Below, one piece after another: positions 5,969-7,422 of a stretch of 7,422 nt of DNA. Origin of the DNA: Methanomassiliicoccus sp. UBA386 (GTDB taxonomy: Archaea > Thermoplasmatota > Thermoplasmata > Methanomassiliicoccales > Methanomassiliicoccaceae). The first letter of the stretch is position 1. Every line of letters begins with the position of its first letter. Where the stretch lies: positions 23,340 through 30,761 of the forward strand of contig DAGU01000001.1 in assembly GCA_002498285.1 (NCBI GenBank), read 5' to 3'. The notes below the pieces were generated by a model. The model was not told where the DNA came from and ran no database searches. It saw nothing but the letters and a program-made list of their open reading frames with translations. A program made the translations under genes and the position numbers.

Positions 5969-6104
5969 CGCTCCCATGTGATGACGATAGACCGTCGCCG
6001 CCGTACAAATGCCCATCGCATGCTTGTCGGAGGTCCGGCATGAACAGGGAGGGGTTCGCACCGTCCCGCGGCCCGCGCTGGAACGGGGGCGGCGCATTGA
6101 GGAC
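5969..6104 (-). other. Gap between the ArsD-like and DUF454 genes
   Basis: A 136-base GC-rich spacer between two same-strand genes. I see no clear TATA box or terminator; the best AT-rich patch for a DUF454 promoter is GCATTTGTAC (minus strand, about 6006-6015), which is weak. Confidence 0.35.
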
Positions 6105-6440
6105 CTACAATCGACCCTGCTCGATCGCCACCTTGGCCTTCTGGAAGACCTCGGTCAGCTTCTCCAGCGTGGGAACGCCTCCCCACAGCTGCAGCGAGCG
6201 GTTGATGAACAGCGCCGGCGAGACGGCCTGCCCGTACTTGTTGAAGAGCGGCATGATCTCCCCCATGTAGTTGTGCTGATTGGTCATGCGCGCCTCGGTC
6301 GCGTGCAGGATCTCGAGCTCATACTCCACCCCGGCGGCCTCGGCGGCCTCCTTTATCCTCTCAACGTACCGTTGATCATGAACGGCCAGAGTGGGATTGC
6401 AGCAGGCGAACGACAGTATAGCGAGCCTCATCTTTTCCAT
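6105..6440 (-). CDS. ArsD-like thioredoxin-fold protein with Cys-Cys pair
   Basis: A 111-residue soluble protein. A first beta strand (RLAILSF) ends in the vicinal pair Cys13-Cys14 (FACCNPT), followed by a helix, a second strand (GVEYELEIL), a helical region, a strand beginning at a probable cis-proline (VSPALFIN, Pro75) and a final helix (PTLEKLTEVFQKA). This is the layout and size of ArsD, the metallochaperone that gives As(III)/Sb(III) to ArsA, whose Cys12-Cys13 pair is in the same place. The third ArsD cysteine (Cys18) and the C-terminal cysteine pairs of some ArsD proteins are absent. The gene starts 16 bases after the ArsA-like gene, with GAGG at 6448-6451 as ribosome site, so the two are co-transcribed. 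Identification rests on topology, motif and context, not on close similarity; a thiol-redox or other metal-binding role is possible. Confidence 0.65.
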   Translation of the reverse strand: MEKMRLAILSFACCNPTLAVHDQRYVERIKEAAEAAGVEYELEILHATEARMTNQHNYMGEIMPLFNKYGQAVSPALFINRSLQLWGGVPTLEKLTEVFQKAKVAIEQGRL

Positions 6441-6456
6441 GTCAGCGCCTCGACGA

Positions 6457-7377
6457 TCATCCGTACAGCAATTTTCCGACCTTGCGCAGGTTCTCGATGC
6501 CGTAGATGTCGCTCTCGAACAGCGGCACCTCCGCCCTAATGAGGTCCTTGAACTTCTCATCGATCTGCTTCAGGTACTTGTCCTGCGTAGCCCTCCGGCG
6601 CTCCAGGAACCAGTTGCCCTGCAGCACGTCGCGGGGGATGACCTCGTTGATGATGAGCGAGCGAACGTGGATGCCGAACGTCGCCAGGTCCTCGGCCGCT
6701 CTTTCCGTTTCGTCGACGGGGAGCTTCTCGGGCAGCAGGACAAGATTGAACGCCGACGTGTCGCCGTCCGAAAGGGCCCTCACGGCCGCGTCATACCGCT
6801 CCTTCTCCTTCCGGAGGTCGGCGATCATGGCCTCGTCGTAGATGAAGCCCAGCGCCTCGGACATCTCCTTGCGGCTCTCGATCTGATTTGCTATGTACCC
6901 GGACCAGTCGAAGGGCATGCTCAGCTCCCTCAGCGTATGCCCGGTGGGCGCGGTGTCGAAGACCACCTTGTCATGCTCGGTATCGGCCATATAGCTGACG
7001 AACTGATCGAAGGCGGCGATCTCCTCGGTGCAGGGCGTGCTGAGCAGTTCGCTCCCGAACATGGTGGAGAAGCCCTCCATCATCTCGTTCATGCGCGTCT
7101 GGAACACTCCCATGGCCTTCTTGGGGTTGATGTTCAGTCCGTACAGGTTGCCGGTCGACCCGATGGGCACCACCTCCGTCTCGGAGATCTCCTGCTCATA
7201 GATGGCCGACAAGCTGATCGTAGGATCGGTCGCCACGATGAGCGTCTTGTAGCCATGGTCGGCCAGCCAGGTGGCGGTGGTGGAGGCCATGGTGGTCTTT
7301 CCGACACCCCCCTTGCCTCCGAAGAACAGGAACTTCTTGCTCTCGACAAGCTCCCTCATGTTAGATGGTTGCGCCAT
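6457..7377 (-). CDS. ArsA-like anion-transporting ATPase, single domain
   Basis: A 306-residue soluble ATPase of the ArsA/Get3 branch of deviant Walker P-loop proteins. The P-loop is GGKGGVGKTT (20-29) with the signature lysine, switch I is DPTISLS (51-57; usually DPAHSLS), and switch II is DTAPTGHTLR (141-150). CTEEIAAFDQF (116-126) matches the E. coli ArsA segment carrying Cys113; it is the only cysteine here, so the other metal-site cysteines (172 and 422 in E. coli) are missing. It has no CxxC zinc motif of Get3, so a tail-anchored protein role is less likely. Being one ATPase domain instead of two, it probably dimerises. It is the first gene of an operon with the ArsD-like protein. ATG 7377 is about 30 bases from a TATA box, giving a near-leaderless mRNA; ATG 7359 is an alternative. 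Confidence 0.85.
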   Translation of the reverse strand: MAQPSNMRELVESKKFLFFGGKGGVGKTTMASTTATWLADHGYKTLIVATDPTISLSAIYEQEISETEVVPIGSTGNLYGLNINPKKAMGVFQTRMNEMMEGFSTMFGSELLSTPCTEEIAAFDQFVSYMADTEHDKVVFDTAPTGHTLRELSMPFDWSGYIANQIESRKEMSEALGFIYDEAMIADLRKEKERYDAAVRALSDGDTSAFNLVLLPEKLPVDETERAAEDLATFGIHVRSLIINEVIPRDVLQGNWFLERRRATQDKYLKQIDEKFKDLIRAEVPLFESDIYGIENLRKVGKLLYG

Positions 7378-7402
7378 ATGGCCACGAGTATGCTGTCCGG
7401 GC

Positions 7403-7415
7403 CTTTTAAACCCTT
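7403..7415 (-). promoter_or_regulatory. TATA/BRE promoter of the ArsA-like operon
   Basis: The minus strand reads AAAGGG then TTTAAAAG. Its centre is about 30 bases ahead of ATG 7377, so transcription would start within about 5 bases of the start codon. There is no Shine-Dalgarno sequence before this ATG, which agrees with a leaderless transcript. I see no obvious operator. Confidence 0.65.
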
Positions 7416-7422
7416 TACCAAA

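Noticed and set aside
6009..6539. 176-codon plus-strand frame antisense to the ArsD-like gene
   Set aside because: No domain; the minus strand carries a coherent thioredoxin-fold protein directly coupled to the ArsA-like gene.
1..7422. Search for CRISPR repeats, transposase, integrase, toxin-antitoxin or phage-defence genes
   Set aside because: No spaced direct repeats and no matching domains were seen; the only duplicated sequence of note is the tRNA-Ile pair.

Overview
The window is GC-rich DNA that reads as archaeal. The clearest signs are AT-rich TATA-like boxes preceded by purine-rich BRE-like bases about 25-30 bases ahead of genes (tRNA-Ile, ArsA-like ATPase, permease, probably the MFS gene), a start codon placed so that the ArsA-like mRNA would be almost leaderless, and a T-run rather than a hairpin after the intact tRNA. 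GC-rich Euryarchaeota such as the Thermoplasmata/Methanomassiliicoccales would fit, but that is an inference from general style and no lineage marker is present.

Layout from left to right. A family 2 glycosyltransferase (+, 34-1008, possibly continuing past the left edge) is followed by a damaged copy of tRNA-Ile(GAT) (1126-1202). An NCS2-type nucleobase permease gene (-) comes next, then about 360 bases without a recognisable gene, then an intact tRNA-Ile(GAT) (3008-3085) with its own TATA box and T-run. The two tRNA copies face the same way and bracket the permease. Next are two small minus-strand genes: a DUF2164 protein and an unrecognised 117-residue protein with an Ala/Pro-rich linker, separated by a perfect 22-base palindrome that looks like a terminator. 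A divergently transcribed MFS transporter (+) follows. Its 3' end overlaps tail-to-tail by 50 bases with a DUF454 membrane protein gene (-). The right end carries an ArsA-like ATPase and, 16 bases downstream, a small thioredoxin-fold protein with a Cys-Cys pair that resembles the arsenic metallochaperone ArsD.

The most functionally coherent unit is the two-gene ArsA/ArsD-like operon. In classical ars operons ArsD passes As(III)/Sb(III) to the ArsA ATPase, which drives efflux. Here there is no arsB, acr3, arsR or arsC in view, and both proteins lack part of the usual cysteine set, so the cargo is open. The other genes look like ordinary housekeeping or accessory functions (surface glycosylation, nucleobase uptake, drug or metabolite export). 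The most unusual structural feature is the pair of tRNA-Ile copies, one decayed, around the permease. I see no CRISPR array, transposase, integrase or obvious defence system.
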